The notes below the pieces were generated by a model. That model ran no database searches, was not told the DNA's origin, and worked only from the letters and a program-made list of their open reading frames with translations. A stretch of DNA of 8,126 bases from Hydrogenophilales bacterium RIFOXYD1_FULL_62_11 (GTDB lineage: Bacteria; Pseudomonadota; Gammaproteobacteria; Burkholderiales; Thiobacillaceae): assembly GCA_001802655.1 (NCBI GenBank), contig MGZO01000128.1, positions 21,148 to 29,273 of the forward strand. Reading direction: 5' to 3'. Positions 1-6,675 of this stretch are shown here, one piece after another; position 1 is the first letter of the stretch, and the number at the start of each line of letters is the position of its first letter. The position numbers and the translations under genes are program-made.

Positions 1-137
1 CGGGCGCCTGGGCTCGCTTGCGGTTCCGAGGCAGCCTGGACCGGGGCGGGGGTGGCGAGCGCCACCATCGATACCAGGACGACCAGGACCGAGAAGGCCG
101 GCTTCAGCTTGTGTGTTTTACGTGGGGTTGGGTTCAC
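1..137 (-). CDS. Exported protein of unknown function, N-terminal part only
   Basis: Reading from a GTG at 137 gives 45 residues before the window ends. They form a clear Sec signal peptide: a basic n-region (R6, K7, K10, K12), a hydrophobic core at about residues 14-29 (AFSVLVVLVSMVALAT), and a likely signal peptidase I site after V-Q-A at residue 35. There is no cysteine at the cleavage site, so this is a periplasmic or outer-membrane protein rather than a lipoprotein. The GTG is preceded by GGAG with a 7-base gap, which supports this start; the next in-frame ATG (residue 24) would destroy the signal peptide. The gene lies 110 bp after the Lnb/DUF4105 gene on the same strand, with no strong terminator between them, so it may be the third gene of that operon. 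The mature domain lies outside the window and cannot be assigned. Confidence 0.7.
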   Translation of the reverse strand, partial: MNPTPRKTHKLKPAFSVLVVLVSMVALATPAPVQAASEPQASPGA

Positions 138-247
138 GTCCGGACTCCGCTGGTTTTTGATATCTGCTGCTGGCGCAAATGATCGCCACGCAAGGTGATC
201 GATGTGTGACGGGGGGTCGTGTTTCACCAGTCGATTGCATGCTGCGC

Positions 248-1312
248 TCACTCATTCGGCGTGCTCGACGGGGAGGGCATGCCCGACTCGCCCGGCTTGA
301 CTGCGTTGTCATCCATGCCCGGTATCCCGATGCGGATGCGGCGCGAGAAATCCGCGGCCTGATCCGCCGCCTGTGCGCGCGCATTGACATGCGCCAAGCG
401 CTGCAATTCGTCGAACGACGTGCCGGGTGCGAGCCTGCCGGCCTCATGCAGGTATTGCGGCACGTAGCCGCTGGCCAGAATCTTCCACGACAATGCCGGA
501 TGGCCGGGATTGACGCGGGTGTTCATCCAGATGCCGGTGGTGCAGTTGTCGGTCAGCGTGTTGTAGAACGCCGGTTTTTCCTTCAGGCGGTTGATCTGGT
601 CGATGTATTCGAGAAACAGCCGGCGGCCGTTCTCGATGGGGCCGTGGAGACGGTAGACGTAGACGTCCTCGGGCGGGTCCTTGCGGTAGTTGCTGCGTAC
701 GCGGATGACATCACGCTCGTCGGCCACCACGTAGTACAGCTCGTACTGCTTGAAGAATCCCTTGACCGTGGAATAGGCCTCGCCCTGTTCCTTGCGCGTC
801 TCGATGGAGACGGCGAGGTGGTCGCCGCCTTCGAACCCGAAGCTCAGGATGGTGTGCGCAATGGCAGGGCCCATCCAGTACACCGCAACGAGGTCGACCG
901 ACTCCAGCTTGCTGACGTCGAAGGTCTTGTCGTAGTAGGCGGGGGTGAAGTCGGTTTCGCTGCGGTAGTCGAAATTGCGGATGTTGTGGACCGTCACCCG
1001 GTCGCCGTCGATGTCGGCATAGGCCAGGCGTGCGACTTCCGGCTGCCAGTCGCGGTCGTTGCTTGGCTCGATGCTCAACCACCAGCCGAGCAGTACCGCG
1101 AACAGGACAAGGGCACCGGCATAGGCCCGGCGCATGGGCCGCACCCTGATCAGCACCGCGAGGGTGGCCAGGACGTAGGCCGCTGCAAGTAGGGCAGCCA
1201 GCGGCCGCGAAGCGGGGCCGTCGAACCACACGGCCGCGCTGCCCCATGCTGCGGCAGCCAGCAGAACGACCCCTATGAGCAGATGGCCAAGCAGTCTCAT
1301 GGGCCGGGTCAT
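248..1312 (-). CDS. Lnb N-terminal periplasmic domain (DUF4105) membrane protein
   Basis: A 354-residue protein with three hydrophobic segments at the N-terminus (about residues 7-30, 35-56 and 62-80), followed by a soluble domain of about 270 residues that probably faces the periplasm. The soluble part matches the Lnb N-terminal periplasmic / DUF4105 family. Landmarks are V-H-N-I-R-N-F-D-Y-R at 108-117, the histidine in A-H-T-I-L-S-F-G-F (H153), and N-C-T-T-G at 256-260. In this family the His and Cys (here H153 and C257) resemble a permuted cysteine-peptidase-like dyad, but the substrate is not established. The tail after about residue 325 is Pro/Ser-rich and low in complexity. The start is 7 bases after the DUF3313 stop codon, so the two genes are almost certainly cotranscribed. 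No strong ribosome site precedes either ATG (1312 or the in-frame one at 1300), which fits translational coupling. Family call firm, function unknown. Confidence 0.85.
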   Translation of the reverse strand: MTRPMRLLGHLLIGVVLLAAAAWGSAAVWFDGPASRPLAALLAAAYVLATLAVLIRVRPMRRAYAGALVLFAVLLGWWLSIEPSNDRDWQPEVARLAYADIDGDRVTVHNIRNFDYRSETDFTPAYYDKTFDVSKLESVDLVAVYWMGPAIAHTILSFGFEGGDHLAVSIETRKEQGEAYSTVKGFFKQYELYYVVADERDVIRVRSNYRKDPPEDVYVYRLHGPIENGRRLFLEYIDQINRLKEKPAFYNTLTDNCTTGIWMNTRVNPGHPALSWKILASGYVPQYLHEAGRLAPGTSFDELQRLAHVNARAQAADQAADFSRRIRIGIPGMDDNAVKPGESGMPSPSSTPNE

Positions 1313-1319
1313 GACAGGT

Positions 1320-1973
1320 TTACTTCACATGTTCGGCAATGAAGGACGAACCGGTGTCGATCCACTGGTTCAGCAAGGGCAGCACGTCGGTCAGCGTCAG
1401 GGGTGCATTGTCGCTCGCCAATTTGGCCCCCACCCCTTTGCGCACCGAGGCCCCCATGCGTTCTCCGCTCACGCTGTCCACCACATCCACCTCGACCTGG
1501 ATGCTTGCCTCCTTGCCCCGTCCCTTTACCGACGACACCACAAATGCAACAGGAATGAGCTGGTAGGGTTTTAGTCCGACCGTCTGCGGAGCGACCGCCG
1601 TGATCGCGGGGCGTATCCGAAGCACGCCAGGCCCCGGCTCGGACGCGATCGTGAGTTTTGCGCCAAGCTTGTCGCGCAGCCCCTTGTCGAGGTAGTTGCT
1701 GATATCGGTGAGCGTGTACGAACTGACTTGCTCGCTCGGTTTGGGGGAGGGGTAATACTGGGTGGGGTCGATCATCACCGCCGTGTATGTGCCGGGCTTG
1801 AGCTTGGGGTTCACGTAGCGCATCACTTTGTCGCCCGCTGCATCCTTGACCTCTTTCAATGCAGAGTAATCACCAAGATAGCCAGAGTCCTCAGCCAGTG
1901 CAGTGCCTGCTGAAGCCAATGTGAATGAGGCCAGCAACGCAACCATGGATACGAGCTTGACTGCCTTGTTCAT
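1320..1973 (-). CDS. DUF3313 family secreted protein
   Basis: A 217-residue protein with a Sec signal peptide (hydrophobic core about residues 7-22, cleavage expected after A-L-A at 25-27). The mature protein begins E-D-S-G-Y-L-G-D-Y-S-A-L, the usual opening of the DUF3313 family, followed by the family pattern of strands: R-Y-V-N-P-K-L, Y-T-A-V-M-I-D-P near 63-70, then a C-terminal region with V-D-V-V-D-S-V-S-G-E-R. Many family members are lipoproteins. This one has no cysteine at or near the cleavage site, so it should be soluble in the periplasm. The function of the family is unknown. AGGAG lies 6 bases before the ATG, which supports the start. The gene opens the operon containing the Lnb/DUF4105 gene and has its own promoter carrying the box shared with the sulfatase and anSME promoters. 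Confidence 0.87.
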   Translation of the reverse strand: MNKAVKLVSMVALLASFTLASAGTALAEDSGYLGDYSALKEVKDAAGDKVMRYVNPKLKPGTYTAVMIDPTQYYPSPKPSEQVSSYTLTDISNYLDKGLRDKLGAKLTIASEPGPGVLRIRPAITAVAPQTVGLKPYQLIPVAFVVSSVKGRGKEASIQVEVDVVDSVSGERMGASVRKGVGAKLASDNAPLTLTDVLPLLNQWIDTGSSFIAEHVK

Positions 1974-2011
1974 GTTTATCTCCTGAGTGTGAGGGTTCAG
2001 TTACTTGGATA

Positions 2012-2054
2012 ACGATACGTCGTGCAGGGCAGAAGAAAAATTAGACTTTGGTCC
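2012..2054 (-). promoter_or_regulatory. Shared-box promoter of the DUF3313 operon
   Basis: The plus strand reads AGACTTTGGTCC at 2043-2054, the same element found before the sulfatase and anSME genes, with one mismatch to the AGAC-N4-GTCT symmetry. Its centre (2048.5) is 34 bp from the centre of a -10-like hexamer TATCGT (gene strand, 2017-2012), giving a predicted transcript start near 2005 and a leader of about 30 bases before the ATG at 1973. No good -35 hexamer is visible, as expected if an activator bound to the box recruits polymerase. The repeat and spacing are seen directly; activator binding is inferred. Confidence 0.65.
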
Positions 2055-2093
2055 TATCGGGACGGCATGGCCGGGCGTCGTTCCGGCATTCCG

Positions 2094-2573
2094 CTATTCC
2101 GTGCGCACAGGGATGCGCACCGTGCCGGCCTGAATGGCCTTCACGCCGGCGCGTGGAATCACGGCCAGCGCCATCGCCACCTTGTCCGTGACGGGGATGG
2201 CTGACATCGTCTCGGCGGCCAGCACGTCCGCCACCCCATCCTTGAGAGTGACCTTGAAGATGCGGGTGCGGTTGTAGAAATTCACATTCCTGTGGAAGAC
2301 CACCATCTGCTTGCTGAAATTCACCGTCGGGATGGCTTCGCCCGGCCTGAAGGCGGCCCAGACGGGTGCGAAGGCTGCGGCGCTGCCCAGATAACCTGCT
2401 CCGAACTGCTGTTGTCCTTCCGGCAGAAGCTTCAGTTCGGCAACGGGATAGTCACCGCTCCAGGACTGTTCGATCGCAAGCTCGGCAGGCGGGGCATTTG
2501 CCACGGGAACAGTGCTGCAGCCGGCCATCACGGCCAGCAGCATCGGGGTGAGCAGGGCGCGCAGTGTGTTCAT
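2094..2573 (-). CDS. Small probable lipoprotein of unknown function
   Basis: A 159-residue protein with a short signal peptide ending A-V-M-A-G-C, so C19 is the probable lipidated residue. The -3 position is Met rather than the preferred Leu, so the lipobox is acceptable but not ideal. Aspartate is absent right after the Cys (C-S-T-V), so outer-membrane sorting is expected. The mature part is about 140 residues. The segment from about 85 to 150 (M-V-V-F-H-R-N-V, then strands and I-P-V-T-D-K-V-A-M-A-L-A-V-I-P) loosely recalls the C-terminal fold of PrcB-like proteins, but this is only a visual resemblance. The open frame extends upstream to 2915 inside the sulfatase gene; the ATG at 2573 is chosen because it gives the signal peptide and has GGGA 7 bases upstream. 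The gene is 166 bp downstream of the sulfatase and could be cotranscribed with it, though a hairpin lies between. Confidence 0.7.
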   Translation of the reverse strand: MNTLRALLTPMLLAVMAGCSTVPVANAPPAELAIEQSWSGDYPVAELKLLPEGQQQFGAGYLGSAAAFAPVWAAFRPGEAIPTVNFSKQMVVFHRNVNFYNRTRIFKVTLKDGVADVLAAETMSAIPVTDKVAMALAVIPRAGVKAIQAGTVRIPVRTE

Positions 2574-2702
2574 GTTGTGTTCCCAAATGGGTGTCTGTAA
2601 TTGTGCAGAAGAAGCGGGCATTGCATCCGCCATCAGCCCGATCAGACTTGAGTTGCCTGCCAAGATCTGGACGGGGCGATACGGATGAGGCGCGCCGCGA
2701 GA

Positions 2703-2726
2703 CCGGCAGCCGGTTCGGGCTGCCGG
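2703..2726 (-). terminator. GC-rich hairpin 13 bases after the sulfatase stop
   Basis: A perfect 9-bp inverted repeat (CCGGCAGCC at 2703-2711 and GGCTGCCGG at 2718-2726) with a 6-base loop follows the sulfatase stop codon at 2740. No run of U follows on the gene strand, so it is not a canonical intrinsic terminator. It may attenuate readthrough into the lipoprotein gene or protect the sulfatase mRNA 3' end. Confidence 0.4.
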
Positions 2727-2739
2727 CCCTGGCGGGGAT

Positions 2740-5103
2740 TTACTGCCGTGCCAGCGCCATGCGGATCGCGTCGGCGGGGTCGACCACGTGCTTGCCGTCG
2801 TCCTCGGCGATCGAGAGCTGCACGCCCTTGACCTTGCCGTTGAAGGCGTTATCGCCGGCCTTGTAGTCGGGCGAGACCGCCGAGCCGCCGTCCTTGCCGA
2901 CGTCGCAGCCGTCATCGGCGGAGAAGATCATCGCCAGCGTTGCGCCGACCTCGCCCTCGCCGTCCTTCTGGCCGTCCAGGAACAGCGTCACCTTGCCGCC
3001 CTTGCCGAGCCCGCCGCCGGCATAGGCGAACTCCATGCGCACCTGGTGCTCGCCCGGCGCCATCGTCGTCGCGCCTTCGATGATGAAGTGCTTGAAGCCG
3101 CCCCAGTTGTAGCAGTATCGGGCCTTGCCGCCCAGGGCGTAGAGGCTCCAGCCGCCGATGTCGGCGCCCTGGGCGATGATGACGCCCTCGGCGCCGCCCT
3201 GCGGCACCACGATCTGGGCGGTGACGGAGTGCGACTTGTTCTTGACGTTGAGGACGCAGTTCTCCGACAGGTGGCCCATGCCGCCGGCCAGGAGTTGGGT
3301 CTTGCCCTTGATCAGCGTGGGGCGGCCGGCGGTGTCCGGGTTGATCTTCTCGAACATCCGGTCATCGAGCGGCAGCACCTTGTAGCGCGTCGCCTCGATG
3401 AGGAACAGCCGCTGCAGCTCCTTAAGCTTCTGCGGCATCTCCTTCGACAGGTCCTTCGCCTGGGTCCAGTCCTTGCTGGTGTCGTAGAGCTCCCAGACGT
3501 CGTCGTCGAGCGCGGGTTTCTTGTCCGGGATCCACGGCGTGTAGTGCTTGGTCACCGCGGTCCAGCCCTTGTGGTAGATCGCGCGGTTGCCCATGACCTC
3601 GAAGTACTGCGTCTCGCGGTGTTCTGGCGCTTGGGCGTCGTTGAACGTGTGGAGCATGCTGACGCCGTCGATCGGGTCCTGCTGGATACCGTCGACCGCG
3701 ACCGGCTCGGGAATGCCCGCCGCCTCGAGGATCGTGGGCGCCACGTCGATGACGTGGGCGAACTGGGTGCGGAGTTCGCCCTTGGCCTGGATGCCCTTTG
3801 GCCAGTGGACGATGGTGCCGTTGCGCGTGCCGCCGAAGTGCGAGGCGACCTGCTTGGTCCACTGATAGGGGGTGTTCAGTGCGTGCGCCCAGCCCACCGC
3901 GAAGTGGTTGTAGGACTCGGGTCCGCCGAGCTTGTCGATCCGCTCCGTGAGGTACTCGGCCGTCTCGAGGGCCTGCAGGCCGTTGAAGTAGCTCATCTCG
4001 TTGTAGCAGCCGTTGAACGAGCCCTCGGCGGACGCACCGTTGTCGCCGATGATGTAGTAGATCAGCGTGTCGTCGGTCAGGCCCATGCGGTCGAGCGTCT
4101 CGATGAGCCGTCCCACGTGATAGTCGGTGAACTCGAGGAATCCCGCGTAGACCTCCATCTGCCGGCGCAGCACCGGTTTGAACGCCTCCGGCATGTCGTC
4201 CCAGCCGGGGACGTCCTTGGGACGCGGGGTGAGCTCGCTATCGGCAGGAATGACACCCAGCTTCTTCTGGCGGGCGAAGGTCTCCTCGCGCAGCGTGTCC
4301 CAGCCGGCGTCGAACTTGCCCTTGTACTTGTCGGCCCATTCCTTGGGCACGTGGTGCGGCGCGTGAGTGGCGCCGGGCGCGAAGTAGGCGAAGAAGGGCT
4401 TGTCCGGGGCGAGCGACTTCTGCTGGGAGATCCAGCTGATCGCCTTGTCGGTCATGTCCTCCATCAGGTGGTAGCCCTCTTCGGGCGACTTCGGCGCCTC
4501 GGTCGGCGTGGTGCCTTCGTACAGCGAGGGGTACCACTGGTGCGCCTCGCCGCCGATGAAGCCGTAGAAGTATTCGAAGCCGCCGCCGCCGGTGGGCCAC
4601 TGGTCGAACGGCCCGACCGGGCTGGACTGCCACACTGGCACCTCGTGGCACTTGCCGAACTGCGCCGTGTTGTAGCCGTTGAGCTTGAGCGTCTTCGCCA
4701 GCGGCGACATGGTATTGGGCAGCACCGAAGAGTAGCCCGGCTGGCCGGTGGCGATCTCGGTGATGCCGGCCATGCCGGCGTTGTGGTGGTTGCGGCCGGT
4801 CAACAGCGCCTGGCGCGTCGCCGAGCAGATCGCCGTGGTGTGAAAGCGGTTGTACTTGAGCCCGTTCGCGGCCAGTTTTTCCGCCGTCGGCGTGGCGCAG
4901 GGGCCGCCGAAGGCGCTGGGCGCGCCGAAGCCGCAGTCGTCGATCAGGATGACGAGCACATTGGGCGCGCCCGTCGGCGGCCGCAGCTGATCGATCGGCG
5001 TCGTCTTCAGGTCCGGATCCTTGGCATCGTACGGAATGAACCGTGCCGGCGCCGTGTTGCGCATGGGGAGATGGGAACGGTGTTTCTTGTCTTCGCTGCT
5101 CAT
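2740..5103 (-). CDS. Cys-type arylsulfatase family protein (cytoplasmic, formylglycine-dependent)
   Basis: A 787-residue sulfatase of the alkaline phosphatase superfamily, predicted to hydrolyse a sulfate ester to alcohol or phenol plus sulfate. The N-terminal catalytic domain has the metal ligands D55-D56 (L-I-D-D-C-G-F-G) and the formylglycine motif C93-S-A-T-R97 followed by L-T-G-R. Other active-site residues are K151-C-H153 where most sulfatases have G-K-W-H, H247 (A-T-H-A-P-H), D354-N355 (G-D-N-G) and K417 before H-F-G-G-T-R. All expected active-site positions are filled. From about residue 580 a beta-rich, Gly-rich C-terminal region resembles a LamG/concanavalin-like sandwich. The length matches the large class that includes mycobacterial AtsA and AtsD rather than Pseudomonas AtsA (about 536). 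There is no signal peptide, so the enzyme is cytoplasmic. AGGAG lies 8 bases before the ATG. The upstream gene is its maturase. The substrate cannot be told from sequence. Confidence 0.93.
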   Translation of the reverse strand: MSSEDKKHRSHLPMRNTAPARFIPYDAKDPDLKTTPIDQLRPPTGAPNVLVILIDDCGFGAPSAFGGPCATPTAEKLAANGLKYNRFHTTAICSATRQALLTGRNHHNAGMAGITEIATGQPGYSSVLPNTMSPLAKTLKLNGYNTAQFGKCHEVPVWQSSPVGPFDQWPTGGGGFEYFYGFIGGEAHQWYPSLYEGTTPTEAPKSPEEGYHLMEDMTDKAISWISQQKSLAPDKPFFAYFAPGATHAPHHVPKEWADKYKGKFDAGWDTLREETFARQKKLGVIPADSELTPRPKDVPGWDDMPEAFKPVLRRQMEVYAGFLEFTDYHVGRLIETLDRMGLTDDTLIYYIIGDNGASAEGSFNGCYNEMSYFNGLQALETAEYLTERIDKLGGPESYNHFAVGWAHALNTPYQWTKQVASHFGGTRNGTIVHWPKGIQAKGELRTQFAHVIDVAPTILEAAGIPEPVAVDGIQQDPIDGVSMLHTFNDAQAPEHRETQYFEVMGNRAIYHKGWTAVTKHYTPWIPDKKPALDDDVWELYDTSKDWTQAKDLSKEMPQKLKELQRLFLIEATRYKVLPLDDRMFEKINPDTAGRPTLIKGKTQLLAGGMGHLSENCVLNVKNKSHSVTAQIVVPQGGAEGVIIAQGADIGGWSLYALGGKARYCYNWGGFKHFIIEGATTMAPGEHQVRMEFAYAGGGLGKGGKVTLFLDGQKDGEGEVGATLAMIFSADDGCDVGKDGGSAVSPDYKAGDNAFNGKVKGVQLSIAEDDGKHVVDPADAIRMALARQ

Positions 5104-5169
5104 GTCTCAGGCTCCTGTGTCAAGGTTTACTAACAAGCGTAAAGAAACCAACTGGATTCACATTAGGTC

Positions 5170-5212
5170 ATGTTAGGAGCCTGGCCAGTCAGGCTCTATT
5201 GGACTTTGGTCT
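5170..5212 (-). promoter_or_regulatory. Shared-box promoter of the sulfatase gene
   Basis: The plus strand reads GGACTTTGGTCT at 5201-5212, one of three copies in the window. Its centre (5206.5) is 34 bp from the centre of a -10-like TAACAT (gene strand, 5175-5170), exactly as at the other two promoters. The transcript would start near 5163, giving a leader of about 60 bases. The box begins only about 40 bases after the anSME stop codon, so the sulfatase has its own promoter although it could also be read from the maturase transcript. A separate inverted repeat fills the space between box and -10. Confidence 0.68.
5177..5196. repeat. Perfect inverted repeat inside the sulfatase promoter
   Basis: GAGCCTG at 5177-5183 and CAGGCTC at 5190-5196 form a perfect 7-bp inverted repeat with a 6-base spacer. 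It sits between the shared activator-like box and the -10 hexamer, over the expected -35 region, and has no counterpart at the other two promoters. It could be an operator for a repressor specific to the sulfatase gene. This role is inferred from position only. Confidence 0.45.
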
Positions 5213-5251
5213 CATGGGCAGTCCAGCGGTGCGCACCTGAAGCCGGTCAGT

Positions 5252-6493
5252 TCAGACGGGGTCCGCTTGCTGCATGATCTCGTCGGCATAGCGGCCCTGG
5301 CGGAGCAGGTTCGCCATGGTCTTCATCTCCGGGCCGATATGGGTGAAGAAGGCCTTGTAGCCCGCGCACAGGTAATTGAGGCCTTCCTCGCCGTCCGGCG
5401 TCTTGATGAAGCGGTTGCGCGGGCATTCGCCGTAGCAGGCGAACAGCACCGGGCATTCCTTGCAATACGTGGGCAGCGTGTCGTACTTGTCCTGGCCGAA
5501 GCGGCGCTGTTTTTCCGACGCGACCAGCGTCTGCAGCGGCGTGTCCTTGATGTTGCCGAGCCGGTAGTCCGGCTCGACGAAGTGGTCGCAGGAATAGACG
5601 TCGCCGTTGTGCTCAAGCACCAGGGCGTTGCCGCAGGTGGGCGCCACGATGCAGGCGTTGTGCTGGCCCAGCCAGCTGCCGAGCGCCACGTCGAAGGTCG
5701 TGACATAGATCCTGCCGACGTCGCGCCCCACCCATTCGTCGAAGATGCCGATGAGGAAGGCCCCGAACTGTTCCGCCGTTACCGTGCGCTCGGTGACCAG
5801 ATTCCCTTCCTGCCTGTACAGCGGCCGGTCTGTTCCCTTCAGGCCGCCCCAGCCCTGGTTGGCGAACGCAATCGTGTCCACGGTGGCGCGCTCGACGATG
5901 GGGATGAGCTGGATGTATTCCGCCTGCAGCGCGTCGCGGAAGAAGCGGTACACCTCCAGCGGGTGGTCGGCATTGGCGGCGTTGATTGTGCACAGGATGT
6001 TGACGTCGACCTGGTGCTTCTTCAGGCAGTTCCAGCCGCGGATCACGTCGTCGAAGCTGCCTTCGCCTTTCTTGCTGACGCGATAGGCGTCGTGCATGGC
6101 GCGCGGCCCGTCGATGCTGAGCCCGACGAGGTAGTTGTGCGCCTTGAAGAACGCCGCCCACTCGTCCGTGATCAGGGTGCCGTTGGTCTGCAGGGTGTGG
6201 AGGATGTGCTGATGCGGCTTGCGGTATTTTTCAGCCAGCTCGACCGAGCGCTTGTAGAAATCCAGGCCGCGCAGCATGGGCTCGCCGCCCTGCCAGGCGA
6301 CGTCGACCTGCGGGCCGGGCGACGATTCCATCAGCTGCCTGATGTAGGTCTCCAGCGTCGCCTCGTCCATCAGGTGGCTCTCGCCCTGATAGAGGTTTTC
6401 CTTGGAGAGGAAGAAGCAGTACTGGCAGCCCAGGTTGCACGCTGCACCCGCGGGCTTGGCGAGAAGATGGTAAGGCGTCAGCGGTGTTTGCAT
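5252..6493 (-). CDS. Anaerobic sulfatase-maturating enzyme (radical SAM, SPASM domain)
   Basis: This enzyme oxidises the active-site cysteine (or serine) of a sulfatase to C-alpha-formylglycine using S-adenosylmethionine and iron-sulfur clusters, without oxygen. From the ATG at 6493 the protein has 413 residues, usual for the family. The radical SAM cluster motif is C19-N-L-G-C23-Q-Y-C26, followed by W-Q-G-G-E-P at about 67-72. The SPASM region keeps eight cysteines (C281, C287, C302, C344, C347, C353, C357, C376), enough for both auxiliary 4Fe-4S clusters. D303, directly after C302, corresponds to the proposed general base of characterised anSMEs. The frame could start at a TTG at 6514, but it lacks a ribosome site. 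The ATG has a weak AGG 9 bases upstream and leaves the usual short lead into L-L-A-K-P-A-G. The sulfatase gene begins 148 bp downstream and carries the expected C-S-A-T-R substrate motif. Confidence 0.94.
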   Translation of the reverse strand: MQTPLTPYHLLAKPAGAACNLGCQYCFFLSKENLYQGESHLMDEATLETYIRQLMESSPGPQVDVAWQGGEPMLRGLDFYKRSVELAEKYRKPHQHILHTLQTNGTLITDEWAAFFKAHNYLVGLSIDGPRAMHDAYRVSKKGEGSFDDVIRGWNCLKKHQVDVNILCTINAANADHPLEVYRFFRDALQAEYIQLIPIVERATVDTIAFANQGWGGLKGTDRPLYRQEGNLVTERTVTAEQFGAFLIGIFDEWVGRDVGRIYVTTFDVALGSWLGQHNACIVAPTCGNALVLEHNGDVYSCDHFVEPDYRLGNIKDTPLQTLVASEKQRRFGQDKYDTLPTYCKECPVLFACYGECPRNRFIKTPDGEEGLNYLCAGYKAFFTHIGPEMKTMANLLRQGRYADEIMQQADPV

Positions 6494-6529
6494 GAGTAGG
6501 GCCTGTGCGGGCAAGGGTTTGTTGAAGCC

Positions 6530-6572
6530 ATGCTAGGCGCACACGCCATCGGTGGCCATTAGACTTTGGTCT
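6530..6572 (-). promoter_or_regulatory. Shared-box promoter of the anSME gene
   Basis: The plus strand reads AGACTTTGGTCT at 6561-6572, the most symmetric of the three copies (AGAC-N4-GTCT, preceded by ATT and followed by CAA). Its centre (6566.5) is 34 bp from the centre of a -10-like TAGCAT (gene strand, 6535-6530). The predicted transcript start near 6523 lies upstream of both possible start codons and gives a leader of about 30 bases to the ATG at 6493. Confidence 0.67.
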
Positions 6573-6607
6573 CAAGGGGGGCGTTGACGCCTGACCACAC
6601 GAAGCAA

Positions 6608-6657
6608 GGCTCCCTGGAGCCCCGCCTGGTTTCTTAAGTCTTGATGCCGTGAGCATC
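6608..6657 (-). terminator. Weak hairpins after the DUF4436 gene
   Basis: Two short inverted repeats lie in the 182-bp space between the DUF4436 stop and the anSME start: GATGC/GCATC with a 5-base loop at 6643-6657, and GGCTCC/GGAGCC at 6608-6621, followed on the gene strand by a T-containing but not T-rich stretch (TTGCTT). They may end the upstream transcript, but neither is a convincing intrinsic terminator. The rest of the gap holds the anSME promoter. Confidence 0.25.
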
Positions 6658-6675
6658 CCTATTGCCCGCGCCGGC

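Noticed and set aside
179..1192. A 337-codon plus-strand frame opposite the Lnb/DUF4105 gene.
   Set aside because: No recognisable domain and repetitive Val/Asp/Gly composition typical of antisense frames; the minus-strand protein matches a known family.
2574..2915. The upstream extension of the lipoprotein frame into the sulfatase gene.
   Set aside because: The extension is Ser/Thr/Arg-rich shadow sequence and would bury the signal peptide and lipobox that start at the ATG at 2573.
5119..5124. TTGACA on the gene strand just before the sulfatase start, as a -35 box.
   Set aside because: A matching -10 would lie at or inside the start of the coding region, and none is present; the shared-box promoter upstream is better supported.
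2788..5133. A 781-codon open frame on the plus strand, antisense to the sulfatase gene.
   Set aside because: It mirrors the sulfatase codons in GC-rich DNA, has Arg/Val/Leu-rich, domain-free composition, and competes with a gene whose active-site motifs are intact.
5124..5149. A short hairpin (TTTAC/GTAAA with nested GGTTT/AAACC) in the sulfatase leader, as a riboswitch or attenuator.
   Set aside because: The stem is only about 5 bp with a bulge and matches no riboswitch architecture known to me.
5228..5237. The palindrome GGTGCGCACC upstream of the sulfatase box, as another operator.
   Set aside because: A 10-base palindrome of G and C is not unusual in this DNA and there is no equivalent at the same distance from the other two boxes.
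5267..6499. A 410-codon plus-strand frame opposite the anSME gene.
   Set aside because: It is a GC-bias shadow; the minus strand carries all the radical SAM and SPASM cysteines.
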